Made by a program: the position numbers and the translations under genes
Notes under the pieces: generated by a model
Databases searched by the model: none
Told to the model about the DNA's origin: nothing
Seen by the model: only the letters and a program-made list of their open reading frames with translations
Shown here: piece by piece, positions 8,165 through 16,874 of the stretch
Layout of the letters: each line of letters begins with the position of its first letter
How positions within the stretch are numbered: position 1 is the first letter of the stretch
Assembly: GCA_946887385.1 (NCBI GenBank)
Contig: CAMPKU010000007.1
Location: 1-41,734, forward strand
Reading direction: 5' to 3'
DNA: 41,734 nucleotides
Source of the DNA: an uncultured Gammaproteobacteria bacterium
GTDB taxonomy: Bacteria > Pseudomonadota > Gammaproteobacteria > Rariloculales > Rariloculaceae

Positions 8165-8743
8165 TCACTCCTGGGCCCGCATCGCAGGCCAGGCGGCCCG
8201 TAAATAGTCGATCATCGACCATAACGTGAGCGCTGCGGCCACGTAGACGAGCCATTCGCCGATTCGATACACGGGTAACGTGAGCAGCGGCTCACGGTAC
8301 AGCATCAGGCTGATGCCGATGATTTGCAGCGTCGTTTTCCACTTCCCGAAGATGCTCACGGCCACGTGCGCGCGAGCGCCGATCTGGCTCATCCACTCGC
8401 GCAGCGCCGATACCGTGATCTCGCGGCCGATGATGATCGCCGCCACGAGCGCAAGCGACACGTGTGGATCGGCCTGCACGAGCAGTACGAGCGCCGTCGA
8501 TACGATGAGCTTGTCGGCCACGGGATCCAGGAACGCGCCGAAGCTCGAGGTGAGCCCCAGGCGCCGCGCCAGGTAGCCGTCGAAGTAATCCGTGATCCCG
8601 GCCAGTCCGAACAGCAGCCCCGCCGCGGGGCGGGTCCACGATTCCTGCCAATCGAACAGCTCCGGCCCGAAGAACACGGCGACGACGAGCGGGATCGCCA
8701 CGACTCGGAACCAGGTTAATGCATTCGGCAAATTGAATTTCAT
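8165..8743 (-). CDS. pgsA: Phosphatidylglycerophosphate synthase
   Basis: This 192-residue membrane enzyme condenses CDP-diacylglycerol with glycerol-3-phosphate, the first committed step to phosphatidylglycerol and cardiolipin. The CDP-alcohol phosphotransferase motif D-x2-DG-x2-AR-x8-G-x3-D-x3-D is complete in TDYFDGYLARRLGLTSSFGA followed by FLDPVADK. Several hydrophobic helices surround it. The N-terminus (MKFNLPNALTWFRVVAIP) is typical of PgsA. It starts 12 bases after the uvrC stop, so the two are co-transcribed. Confidence 0.95.
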   Translation of the reverse strand: MKFNLPNALTWFRVVAIPLVVAVFFGPELFDWQESWTRPAAGLLFGLAGITDYFDGYLARRLGLTSSFGAFLDPVADKLIVSTALVLLVQADPHVSLALVAAIIIGREITVSALREWMSQIGARAHVAVSIFGKWKTTLQIIGISLMLYREPLLTLPVYRIGEWLVYVAAALTLWSMIDYLRAAWPAMRAQE

Positions 8744-8755
8744 CTGAAGCAGCCG

Positions 8756-10624
8756 TCAGTCGGCGTGGAAGCGTTCGTAGATCGATTCGGCCAGTTGCCG
8801 AGATATCCCCTTCACTCGCCGCAAGTCGTCGATACCGGCACGCGTCAGCGCTTGCAGCCCGCCGAACTGCTTCAGCAGCTCGCGGCGCTTCTTCGGCCCA
8901 AGCCCCGGAATGTCCTCGAGCGGCGAGCGCACGCGAGCCTTCTGCCGCCGCGCGCGGTGGCCCGTGATGGCGAACCGATGCGCCTCATCGCGCAACTGCT
9001 GGATCAAGTGTAATGCCGGAGAGCTCGGCGGCAAACGCAGCGGATCGGTTCGATCAGGCAAGTACAAGCTCTCGCGGCCTGGTTTGCGATCTTGACCCTT
9101 GGCAACTCCAACCAGGCGCGAAGCCGGCATCTCGAGCTCCTGCATCACGGCGATCGCGCGCGCAAGCTGACCGGGACCTCCATCGATCAGCACCACGTCG
9201 GGCATCGGTACCTCGCCCTGCTTCACACGCGCATAGCGACGCGTGAGCACCTGCGCCATCGCGCCGTAGTCGTCGCCCGGCGCAACGTCCGCGACATTGA
9301 AGCGCCGGTAGTCCGACTTCAGCGGCCCTTCGGGGCCGAACACCACGCACGACGCGACGGTGGCCTCGCCCGAGGTATGGCTCACGTCGAAGCACTCGAG
9401 CCGAGTCGGCGGCTCGTCGAGCTCGAGCACCGCAGCGAGCTCTTCGAGCTGTCGCTCGTACGACGAGCTGGTTTGATAGCGCATCTCCGCGCTGTGCCGC
9501 GCGTTCGTCACAGCCATTTCCACGAACTTGACGCGGTCGCCGCGCACTCGCGACTTGATCGCCACCTTGCGGCCCGATTGCGCGGACAAGAGCTCCGCGA
9601 GCGTGTCGGCCTCCGGCACGGCCCGACTCACCAGGATCTCCTTCGGCGCCTCGCGGCCGCCGTAATACTGGAGCAGGAATGCGCGGATGATCTCGTCCTC
9701 TTCGGCGCCTTTCACGAGCTTCGGGAAGAAGCTGCGCGTGCCAAGCGAGCGTCCACCGCGGAAGAACATCACGGCCACGCAGTAGATGCCGTGATCTTCG
9801 GCTATGCCGACGGCGTCGAACTCGCCGCTCGCGCGCGCCATGATCTGCTGAGACTGCACGTTCTTCAGCCGCGCGAGCTGGTCGCGATACTGCGCCGCGC
9901 GCTCGAATTGCAGCGCCGTTGCGGCCTGCTCCATGCGCTCGGCCAGCTTTGCCGTGACCACGTCGCTGTGCCCTTCGAGAAACAGCACTGCGTGCTCGAG
10001 GTCGCGGGCGTAGTCTTCTTCGCTGATCAGCCCTACGCACGGCGCCGTGCAGCGCTCGATCTGATGCTGCATGCACGGGCGGCTGCGGTTCTCGAAGTAA
10101 CTGTCCTCGCACTGGCGTAATTGAAACAGCTTGTGCAGCTGATTCAGCGATTCGCGCACCGAGCCCGCATTCGGATACGGACCGAAGAGCCGCCCCTTCG
10201 ACGTGCGCGGCCCACGATAGAACGACAAGCGTGGGAAGCGGTGCTGCGTCTCGAGCAGTATGTACGGATAGCTCTTGTCGTCGCGCAGCATCACGTTGAA
10301 GCGCGGCCGATGCTCTTTGATGAGGTTGTACTCGAGCATCAAGGCTTCCACCTCGGTGCGCGTGACGGTGACTTCCAGCCCTGCGACGCTGCGCACCAAC
10401 GCGATCGTCTTCGCGTCGTGCGCACGGCTGCCCTGAAAGTAGCTCGTCACGCGGCGCTTCAGATCGCGCGCCTTGCCCACATAAATCACCGTACCGGCGG
10501 CGTCGAGCATGCGATACACGCCGGGTCGATGCGTGAGGTGGGTGAGCAAGGCCGCAGGATCGAACGGCGCTGTTGGCGCGTCCGCGACTGTGTCGGCGGG
10601 TTGCTCGGGCGTCTCGCGGTTCAC
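8756..10624 (-). CDS. uvrC: Excinuclease ABC subunit C
   Basis: This 622-residue protein makes the two incisions in nucleotide excision repair after UvrAB have loaded on damage. The N-terminal GIY-YIG nuclease domain is visible (GVYRMLDAAGTVIYVGKARDLKRR). A Cys-containing region follows (PCMQHQIERCTAPCVG), then a UVR motif, the C-terminal RNase H-like endonuclease domain (RLECFDVSHTSGEATVAS, VLIDGGPGQL) and helix-hairpin-helix repeats at the end (LEDIPGLGPKKRRELLKQFG). Length and order match E. coli UvrC. It lies 15 bases downstream of the DAHP synthase gene and directly upstream of pgsA. Confidence 0.97.
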   Translation of the reverse strand: MNRETPEQPADTVADAPTAPFDPAALLTHLTHRPGVYRMLDAAGTVIYVGKARDLKRRVTSYFQGSRAHDAKTIALVRSVAGLEVTVTRTEVEALMLEYNLIKEHRPRFNVMLRDDKSYPYILLETQHRFPRLSFYRGPRTSKGRLFGPYPNAGSVRESLNQLHKLFQLRQCEDSYFENRSRPCMQHQIERCTAPCVGLISEEDYARDLEHAVLFLEGHSDVVTAKLAERMEQAATALQFERAAQYRDQLARLKNVQSQQIMARASGEFDAVGIAEDHGIYCVAVMFFRGGRSLGTRSFFPKLVKGAEEDEIIRAFLLQYYGGREAPKEILVSRAVPEADTLAELLSAQSGRKVAIKSRVRGDRVKFVEMAVTNARHSAEMRYQTSSSYERQLEELAAVLELDEPPTRLECFDVSHTSGEATVASCVVFGPEGPLKSDYRRFNVADVAPGDDYGAMAQVLTRRYARVKQGEVPMPDVVLIDGGPGQLARAIAVMQELEMPASRLVGVAKGQDRKPGRESLYLPDRTDPLRLPPSSPALHLIQQLRDEAHRFAITGHRARRQKARVRSPLEDIPGLGPKKRRELLKQFGGLQALTRAGIDDLRRVKGISRQLAESIYERFHAD

Positions 10625-10639
10625 GACCGCACCAGGATC

Positions 10640-11998
10640 CTAATCGTGGGTACGCAGGCGCCCGCCGATCAGCATCGCAATCTCCATCGCCTGCTCGTAG
10701 TTGAGCCGGGGATCGACTTGCGACTTGTAGGCCCGCGCCAAATCGGACTCCTTGAGCCCGCGTGCGCCGCCCATGCACTCGGTGACGTTGTCCCCCGTGA
10801 GCTCGAGGTGCACGCCGCCCAGGTAGCTGCCCTGCTCCTGGTGAATGCGGAACGCGGCGCGCAGCTCGGCACGAATGTTGTCGAAGCGCCGCGTCTTGTA
10901 GCCTTCTGCCGTCGTCTCCGTGTTGCCGTGCATCGGATCGCAAACCCACAGCACGCCCGCACCCGTCGCGCGCACGGCCCGGATCACCCGCGGCAAGTGC
11001 GCAGCGATGTTCTTGGCGCCGAAACGCGTGATCAACGTGAGGCGCCCCGGCTCGTTGTGCGGATTCAAGACGTGGACCAGCTGCTGCAAGTGCTCGTCGG
11101 TTACGCTCGTGCCGATCTTCACCGCGATCGGGTTGGCGATGCCGCGGAAGTACTCGATGTGCGCGCCGTTCAGGTCGGCGGTGCGCATGCCGATCCACGG
11201 ATAGTGCGTGGTCAAGTTGTACCAGCGCTGCCGGTGCGCCAGGAACCGCGTCTGTGCCTGCTCGTACGGTAAATGCAGGCCCTCGTGCGACGTGAAGAAC
11301 TCCACGCGGTGCGTCTCGTGCATGGGTTCGCCGCTGATGGCCTCGAAGAACTCGAGCGAGTCGGACACCGATTGCACGAGCTTGTGGTAATCGGCCGCCA
11401 GCGCCGACTCGCCGACGAACGCGAGGTCCCAGTTCTCCGGATGATGCAGGTCGGCGAATCCGCCATCGATCAGCGAACGCACGAAATTCAGCGTGAGCGC
11501 CGCTCGCTCGTAGCCGCGTAGCATCAGTGTGGGATCCGGCTCGCGATCGCCAGCCGTGAACGCCAGCCGGTTGATCGTGTCGCCGCGGTAGCTCGGCAAC
11601 GACGCGCCGTCCTTCGTCTCGAAGTCGGCACTGCGCGGCTTCGCGTACTGGCCCGCCATACGGCCGACGCGAATCACCGGCTTCTTCAATCCCACGAGCA
11701 TGACGAGCGACATCTGCAGCAGAATCTTCAGCTTCTGCACCACGTTCTCGGAGGTGCACTCGTCGAAGGTCTCGGCGCAGTCGCCGCCTTGCAGCAGGAA
11801 GGCTTCGCCGCGCTGCGCCTTGGCGAGCTGCGACTTCAGGTTCTCGATTTCCCACGTCGTGACGATCGGGGGCAGCCTGCTCAATTGCGCGAGCACGGTT
11901 TCCAGGTGCGCGCGGTCGCCATACGAAGGCTGCTGGGCGGCCTGCCGGCTCTGCCAGCTCGCGGGATGCCAATCGGTGGGAACGTGGGCCTGAGTCAT
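10640..11998 (-). CDS. Class II 3-deoxy-7-phosphoheptulonate (DAHP) synthase
   Basis: This 452-residue enzyme condenses phosphoenolpyruvate and erythrose-4-phosphate, the first step of the shikimate pathway. It belongs to the class II (plant/Mycobacterium AroG-type) family, unrelated in sequence to E. coli AroF/G/H. Diagnostic stretches are FLLQGGDCAETFDEC, KPVIRVGRMAGQYAKPRS, PSYRGDTINR, FFTSHEGLHLPYE, WIGMRTADLNGAH, YFRGIANPIAVKIG and WVCDPMHGNT. The start MTQAHVPTDWHPASWQSRQA matches the family. There is no Shine-Dalgarno sequence before the ATG, while a -10-like TATAGT lies 8 bases upstream, so the mRNA may be leaderless. It leads into uvrC after 15 bases. Confidence 0.95.
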   Translation of the reverse strand: MTQAHVPTDWHPASWQSRQAAQQPSYGDRAHLETVLAQLSRLPPIVTTWEIENLKSQLAKAQRGEAFLLQGGDCAETFDECTSENVVQKLKILLQMSLVMLVGLKKPVIRVGRMAGQYAKPRSADFETKDGASLPSYRGDTINRLAFTAGDREPDPTLMLRGYERAALTLNFVRSLIDGGFADLHHPENWDLAFVGESALAADYHKLVQSVSDSLEFFEAISGEPMHETHRVEFFTSHEGLHLPYEQAQTRFLAHRQRWYNLTTHYPWIGMRTADLNGAHIEYFRGIANPIAVKIGTSVTDEHLQQLVHVLNPHNEPGRLTLITRFGAKNIAAHLPRVIRAVRATGAGVLWVCDPMHGNTETTAEGYKTRRFDNIRAELRAAFRIHQEQGSYLGGVHLELTGDNVTECMGGARGLKESDLARAYKSQVDPRLNYEQAMEIAMLIGGRLRTHD

Positions 11999-12006
11999 GA
12001 CGGCGC

Positions 12007-12036
12007 ACTATACCGCTCGGCGGCGCGACCGACCAA
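12007..12036 (-). promoter_or_regulatory. Candidate promoter of the DAHP synthase gene
   Basis: On the minus strand, TTGGTC (12036-12031) and TATAGT (12012-12007) form a -35/-10 pair with an 18-base spacer. The -10 matches consensus at five of six bases, the -35 at three. Transcription would begin near base 12000, almost at the ATG at 11998. Confidence 0.4.
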
Positions 12037-12124
12037 AGAAAGGCCGTGAAACGCCCACAAATGGAAGTTCTCGCGCGTCACGGCACCGGTCTAACGTCGA
12101 GCACATCGCCTGGACGAAATCCGC

Positions 12125-12532
12125 ATGGCTGTCGCCGTTGCTCTGCTCGGCCACCCCGCCGGCGGCTACACGTCGCTACTGATCGCCGTCGTCGCAGGGC
12201 TTTACGCAGCGCAGGGGCGGCGCTTGATGCCGGCGCTGATATGCGGGTTGGCAGCGTTGCTCACGGTGCTCGCGTTCCTCGAGACCCCGCCGAGCTGGGC
12301 GGGGCTAGCATGGCTCGTGGCAGGCGTCGCGCTACTGCACGCGGAGTTCTTGTGGCCGACGTTCGGCGTGGCCGGCCTGCTCGGTGTGACGGGCGCCGCG
12401 TGGGGCTCGGGGATACTGCTCTCCGCGCTGGGGCTGCCGGCGCGTAGCGCGGTGGCGCTGCTGGGTGCAGCTGCGTTGCTCGCAGCCGTGGGCCGCACCA
12501 TGCGCCTGCGCACGCTGCCGCCTCGGCCTTAG
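12125..12532 (+). CDS. Short NfeD-like integral membrane protein
   Basis: This is a 135-residue, strongly hydrophobic protein with about four to five membrane helices. The stretch LAWLVAGVALLHAEFLWPTFGVAGLLGVTGAAWGSGILL resembles the NfeD membrane domain, which has a conserved acidic residue followed by P-x-F-G. NfeD proteins work with flotillin-like or stomatin proteins in membranes. Neither the cytoplasmic OB-fold domain nor the N-terminal ClpP-like domain is present, so this is a membrane-only form or a distant relative. It is divergent from the DAHP synthase gene. The start is not certain; no strong ribosome-binding site is seen. Confidence 0.6.
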   Translation: MAVAVALLGHPAGGYTSLLIAVVAGLYAAQGRRLMPALICGLAALLTVLAFLETPPSWAGLAWLVAGVALLHAEFLWPTFGVAGLLGVTGAAWGSGILLSALGLPARSAVALLGAAALLAAVGRTMRLRTLPPRP

Positions 12533-12543
12533 CGGTGCGCCGC

Positions 12544-12560
12544 CGGCGGCAGCGCCGCCG
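12544..12560. repeat. GC-rich hairpin after the NfeD-like gene
   Basis: CGGCGGC-AGC-GCCGCCG is a perfect 7-base stem with a 3-base loop, located 11 bases after the stop codon. It lacks a T-run, so it is not a standard intrinsic terminator; it may slow transcription or stabilise the mRNA 3' end. Confidence 0.35.
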
Positions 12561-12642
12561 TCGCCCAACCGGTACCATAGTGCTCGAACCGACTGCGGGG
12601 CATGCCTCGCCGGTACTGCCCGTTTTATCGGAGACGAGAGCG

Positions 12643-13137
12643 ATGAAGACCGTTGCGGCGCTTGCCGCATTCTGCACGACGCTGTTCACGGCGGGCTGTA
12701 GCCGGGAAATGCCGCCTACGTTCGCCGACGATTTGGCGGCGATCACGGCATACAACGAGCGTTATCTGAAGTCGATCAACGAAGAAGACATCGCGGCGCT
12801 CTCGAGCCTCACGACTGACGGGCACGTGATGTTGCCGCCCAACCGCGAGCCGGTGGTCGGCAAGGCCGCGAACGACGCGCTGAACGGCAGCGCCTTCGAG
12901 CGCTTCGACTTCAGTGAGACGTGGACGCCCGTCGAAACCGTGATCGACGGAAATCTGGCATTTCAACGCGGCACCTTCACCGTGAACGCCAGGCCGAAAG
13001 GCGAAGGCGACCGCGTCGAGCTCAGAGGCAGTTTCCTGCGCATCTACCAGCGCCAGCCCGACGGCGAGTGGCGCATGACGCGCGACATGTTCAATAGCTC
13101 CACGCCGCCGGCCCAGAGCTTGTCCACGCGCCCTTAA
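12643..13137 (+). CDS. Lipoprotein with SnoaL/DUF4440-like (NTF2-fold) domain
   Basis: The ATG at 12643 gives 164 residues and follows the purine-rich stretch GGAGACGAGAG. The N-terminus is a lipoprotein signal with the lipid-anchor Cys at residue 19 (LFTAGC). The mature part (AITAYNERYLKSINEEDIAALSSLTTDGHVMLPPNREPVVGK ... RIYQRQPDGEWRMTRDMFN) has the pattern of SnoaL-like/DUF4440 proteins, a small cone-shaped fold seen in isomerases and many proteins of unknown role. It is probably an envelope protein; no substrate can be inferred. Its stop overlaps the last codon of the convergent hrpA by four bases. Confidence 0.75.
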   Translation: MKTVAALAAFCTTLFTAGCSREMPPTFADDLAAITAYNERYLKSINEEDIAALSSLTTDGHVMLPPNREPVVGKAANDALNGSAFERFDFSETWTPVETVIDGNLAFQRGTFTVNARPKGEGDRVELRGSFLRIYQRQPDGEWRMTRDMFNSSTPPAQSLSTRP

Positions 13138-16100
13138 GAATCTGCCAGCGCCTTGCGCCACGCCAGCTCCAGGCGCTTCGCCGACACGGGGCGCGCCGTG
13201 CCGAGCTGCTGAGCGAAGAGCGAAACACGAAGCTCCTCGAGCAGCCAGCGATATTCGAGGATTCCCTGCGGCCACGGCCCCTCTTCCCCGCGCACGGCAC
13301 GCCACTGCTCGAGCCTCGCGGCAGCAGCGCCGGCTTCGGCCGCGAGCTTCGGCTCGGTGCGCTGGCCGCGCTTCTCCCAGCGCTGCTCGGCGGCGCGCAG
13401 ATACCGCGGTAAGTGCCGGCGCCACTCGCGCGGCGTGTCGGTCAGCATGCGCGGGCCCACGAGCTCGGCGAGCTGAGCCATGAGCTCGGCGCGAACGCCG
13501 GCGTGCGCTCCCTTTGCCGCGGCCGCGTCGAGCGAGCGCCGCAGGCTGCGCTGCAGCGGCAGAATCTCCCGCAGCAGGTCGTGCAAGGCTTCGGCCTCCG
13601 GCACCAGCCGCGCTCGGCCCCGCTCGAGACGTGCAGCGAACTCGGCGGCCGTGCGCACGGGCGGATCGAGGTCGAACGCCTGCTCCGCCGCCGCGCTCGT
13701 GAGGTCATCGACGAGCGCGGCGCTGTCCCCGACCCCGTGATACGCGAGCACGAGCGCGCGATCCCCGAGCGCGCGCTCGCGGATCAATGCCGCTTGCTGT
13801 GGCAGCGATTTCAGCAACAGCCGCCGTACGCCGGCTCGATGCAGCGACACGGCGGCCGGCCCCGGCGGCTCGAGCCGCAAGTCCACGCGACCAGCCTCGT
13901 CGACGAGTGCCGGATACAACGTGAGCGGCTGCGGGCGCTGCGCGACGGCTACGGCATCCGGCAAGTCGCCGAAGTCCCAGCGCGCGAGCCCCTCGCGTCG
14001 CCAGCGCGCCGGCGTGGCCTCGAGCTCGACAGCGGCGGACACGCCGGCTGCCGCACCAAGCTCGCGCTGCAGCGAGCGCAAGTCGCGGCTCGCCGCCAGG
14101 ACTCGCCCGTCGGCGCTCACCACGGCGACGCGCATCTTCAAATGTTCCGGCAGCACACGTTCGTCGAATGCGCTCGGCGCAATCTCGACCTGGCGGATCT
14201 CGCGCAGCGCTTCCGAAAGCGCAATCGGCAGCGACTGGCGGCCGGCCGCGGCGCCCATCGCAGCGAGCGCATCGGCCGCAGTGCTCGGCAGCGGCACGAG
14301 AGGGCGGCGCTGCTCCTTCGGCAGCGCCCGCAGGTAAGCCACGATCTTGTCGGGCAGCCACGCGGGCACGAGCCACTCCAGCTCGAGCGCGCGGACGGCT
14401 CCGAGCAGCGAGCGCGGCACGGTTACCGTAACTCCATCGACGTCGCTGCCGGGCTCGAACACATAGGACAGCGGCAGGCGTTGCCCGGCGAGCGTGAGCT
14501 CGTTGGGGTAACCCGCATTCTGGAGGTCGCCGGGATCGCGGCTCGCGAGATCGGTGAGCGTGGCGTACAGCTCCCGCTTGTCGCCGGACGCCGCGTAGCT
14601 CGCCAGGCTTGCGCGGTCGTGCACGCTCGGCGGCAGGCGCTCGTCGTAAAACGCCGCGGTGCCGCCCTCGCCAACGAACAAATCGCGCTTGCGCAGCCGC
14701 GCCTCGGCATCGAGCACCGCGCGCCGGATGGCTCGATTGTGGCCGAGGAAGGCGGGCTCGTCAGCCTTGAAGCCGGCCTGGTCGGCCGCGAGCGCCTCGG
14801 CGATGAAAATTTGCCGCGCCTCCTTCGGCTCGACGCGGCCGTAATCGAGCCGCCGCTCGCTGGCGAGTGTGAGGCCGAACAGCGTGATTACCTCGCGCGC
14901 CGTCACTTGGCCTCGCTCCGCATCCCAGCGCGGGTCGTCGTACTCGAAGCGCACGAGATGCGGCGCCACGCGCAGCGCCCAGCGCGGATTCACCTGTGCC
15001 GCCGTGCGCAGATATTGACGTTCCGTCGCCACCCGCTCGGCAGCCACGAGCCAGCGCGGCCGCTTCTTCGCCAGCGGCGAGCCGGCGAACAGCTGCGCTC
15101 GCGACTCGCGCATGCCGCGATAGACCAAGCCGTCATCGAGCTCCGCGATGAAGTCGATGAACGCCGCGAGCACGGCTTGATGGATGGCGCGATAGTCCGC
15201 AGCTTCCTGCCGCGTACGCCACTGCAACGACTGCACGAGCTCGTGTAGCTGGTCGTGCACGTCGTGCCACTCGCGCAAGCGCGCGACGGAGAGATAGTGC
15301 TCCTTGGCCCATTTGCGCAGCGCACGCTCGCCGCCGCGCCGCTCGTGGCGGTACGCGGTCCAAAGCTTCAGGTAGCTCGTGAACTCCGAGCGCGCATCGG
15401 CGAACACCTCGTGCTTGCGGCGCGCTGCGTCGGGATCTACGCCAAGCTCGCGCGGATCCACGACGCTGAGCGCGGCCGCGATCACGAGACCCTCGCGCAG
15501 CGCGCCGTTGCGGTTCGCCACCACGAGCAAACGCGCGACGCGCGGATCGACGGGCAGCCGCGCCATCAGCGCACCGTCCTTCGTGAGCCGCCGCTCGTCG
15601 TCGATCGCGGCAAGAAGATGGAGAAGCTGGTAAGCGTCCGCAACGGCCTTCTTCGGCGGCGCGTCGATGAACGGAAATTCGTCGATAGGACCGAGCTTCA
15701 GCGCCTCGAGGCGCAGCAGCACGCCGGCCAAACCCGTACGCAGGATCTCGGGCTCCATGAACGCCGGTCGAGTCTCGAAGTCGTCCTCGGCGTACAGGCG
15801 CACGCATACGCCGGGCGCCAACCGGCCGCAGCGTCCGGCGCGTTGCACGGCGTTGGCCTGCGCGATCGGCTCCACGCCGAGACTCTGCACGCGATGGCGC
15901 GTGCCGTAGCGGCTCACACGGGCCAGCCCGGAGTCGATCACATAGCGGATGCGCGGCACCGTGAGCGAGGTCTCGGCGATGTTCGTCGCGAGCACGATGC
16001 GGGGCGCACGCCCGGGCTCCAGAATGCGCCGCTGACGCGCCGTCGTAAGACGCGCATAGAGCGGCAGCAGCTCGTAGCCTTTCGGGCCGAAGCGCTTCAG

Positions 16101-16874
16101 CGCGTGCTCGGCGTCGCGGATCCAGCGCTCGCCCGGCAAGAACACCAGCATGTCGCGAATCGAGGCCGTGTCGCCGAGCGGCTCGGCCGCGAGCTCGCGC
16201 GTTGCGTCGACGACGGCCGTTGCGAGCTCCTGATCGTCGGCGCGCGGCCGGTAGCGCACCGTCACGGGATAGCTGCGGCCCGCAATCCGAATGATCGGCG
16301 CACCGCCGAAGTGCTCGGCAAAGCGCTCGGGGTCGATGGTGGCCGACGTGATGATGATCTTGAGATCGGGGCGCTCGCGCTCCAGGCGGCGTAGGTAGCC
16401 GAGCACGAAGTCGATGTTGAGGCTGCGCTCGTGCGCCTCATCGATGATCAGCGTGTCGTAGGCGCGCAGCTTGCGGTCGGTGCCGATCTCGTTGAGCAGG
16501 ATACCGTCCGTCATCACCTTCACCAGCGCCGTGGGGCTCGTGCGATCGGTGAAGCGCACGGTAAGGCCCACCGCCGCACCCACCTGCGTGTCGAGCTCGG
16601 CCGCGAGACGCGTGGCGACGGCGTGCGCGGCGATGCGGCGCGGCTGCGTGTGGCCGATCATGCCTTCGATGCCGCGGCCGGCCTCGAGGCACAGCTTTGG
16701 CAGCTGCGTGGTCTTGCCGCTGCCCGTGTCGCCGCATACGACGATCACGCGATGTGCAGCGATCGCCGCGAGCAAGTCGTCGCGCGCCGCGGTGATCGGC
16801 AAGGCTTCCGGATATTCGAGCCGATACCGCGTCGCCCGCCGCGCGGCGACGATGTCCTCGCGCGAGCGGCTCAC
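13134..16874 (-). CDS. hrpA: ATP-dependent RNA helicase HrpA (DEAH box)
   Basis: The frame is open upstream into phoQ, but the GTG at 16874 is the best start: it overlaps the phoQ stop as GTGA and gives 1246 residues, close to E. coli HrpA (about 1300). The P-loop GDTGSGKT is at residues 48-55, followed by DEAH in LIIDEAHERSLNIDFVLGYL, SAT in TSATIDPERFAEHFGG, and QRAGRCGR in motif VI. The helicase core is followed by the ratchet/OB region and the long HrpA-specific C-terminal domain (YRWLLEELRVSLFAQQLGT near the end). HrpA acts on mRNA and on stalled ribosomes in proteobacteria. The overlap implies translation coupled to the sensor kinase gene. An upstream start inside phoQ is possible but less likely. 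Confidence 0.93.
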   Translation of the reverse strand: MSRSREDIVAARRATRYRLEYPEALPITAARDDLLAAIAAHRVIVVCGDTGSGKTTQLPKLCLEAGRGIEGMIGHTQPRRIAAHAVATRLAAELDTQVGAAVGLTVRFTDRTSPTALVKVMTDGILLNEIGTDRKLRAYDTLIIDEAHERSLNIDFVLGYLRRLERERPDLKIIITSATIDPERFAEHFGGAPIIRIAGRSYPVTVRYRPRADDQELATAVVDATRELAAEPLGDTASIRDMLVFLPGERWIRDAEHALKRFGPKGYELLPLYARLTTARQRRILEPGRAPRIVLATNIAETSLTVPRIRYVIDSGLARVSRYGTRHRVQSLGVEPIAQANAVQRAGRCGRLAPGVCVRLYAEDDFETRPAFMEPEILRTGLAGVLLRLEALKLGPIDEFPFIDAPPKKAVADAYQLLHLLAAIDDERRLTKDGALMARLPVDPRVARLLVVANRNGALREGLVIAAALSVVDPRELGVDPDAARRKHEVFADARSEFTSYLKLWTAYRHERRGGERALRKWAKEHYLSVARLREWHDVHDQLHELVQSLQWRTRQEAADYRAIHQAVLAAFIDFIAELDDGLVYRGMRESRAQLFAGSPLAKKRPRWLVAAERVATERQYLRTAAQVNPRWALRVAPHLVRFEYDDPRWDAERGQVTAREVITLFGLTLASERRLDYGRVEPKEARQIFIAEALAADQAGFKADEPAFLGHNRAIRRAVLDAEARLRKRDLFVGEGGTAAFYDERLPPSVHDRASLASYAASGDKRELYATLTDLASRDPGDLQNAGYPNELTLAGQRLPLSYVFEPGSDVDGVTVTVPRSLLGAVRALELEWLVPAWLPDKIVAYLRALPKEQRRPLVPLPSTAADALAAMGAAAGRQSLPIALSEALREIRQVEIAPSAFDERVLPEHLKMRVAVVSADGRVLAASRDLRSLQRELGAAAGVSAAVELEATPARWRREGLARWDFGDLPDAVAVAQRPQPLTLYPALVDEAGRVDLRLEPPGPAAVSLHRAGVRRLLLKSLPQQAALIRERALGDRALVLAYHGVGDSAALVDDLTSAAAEQAFDLDPPVRTAAEFAARLERGRARLVPEAEALHDLLREILPLQRSLRRSLDAAAAKGAHAGVRAELMAQLAELVGPRMLTDTPREWRRHLPRYLRAAEQRWEKRGQRTEPKLAAEAGAAAARLEQWRAVRGEEGPWPQGILEYRWLLEELRVSLFAQQLGTARPVSAKRLELAWRKALADS

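Noticed and set aside
9054..12008. A 984-codon minus-strand open frame spanning uvrC and the DAHP synthase gene
   Set aside because: It is a shifted frame over two well-identified genes, with the Arg/Ala-rich composition typical of shadows in GC-rich DNA and no family motifs.
13413..15248. A 611-codon plus-strand open frame opposite hrpA
   Set aside because: It is the antisense shadow of hrpA codons, with no recognisable domain and no ribosome-binding site.
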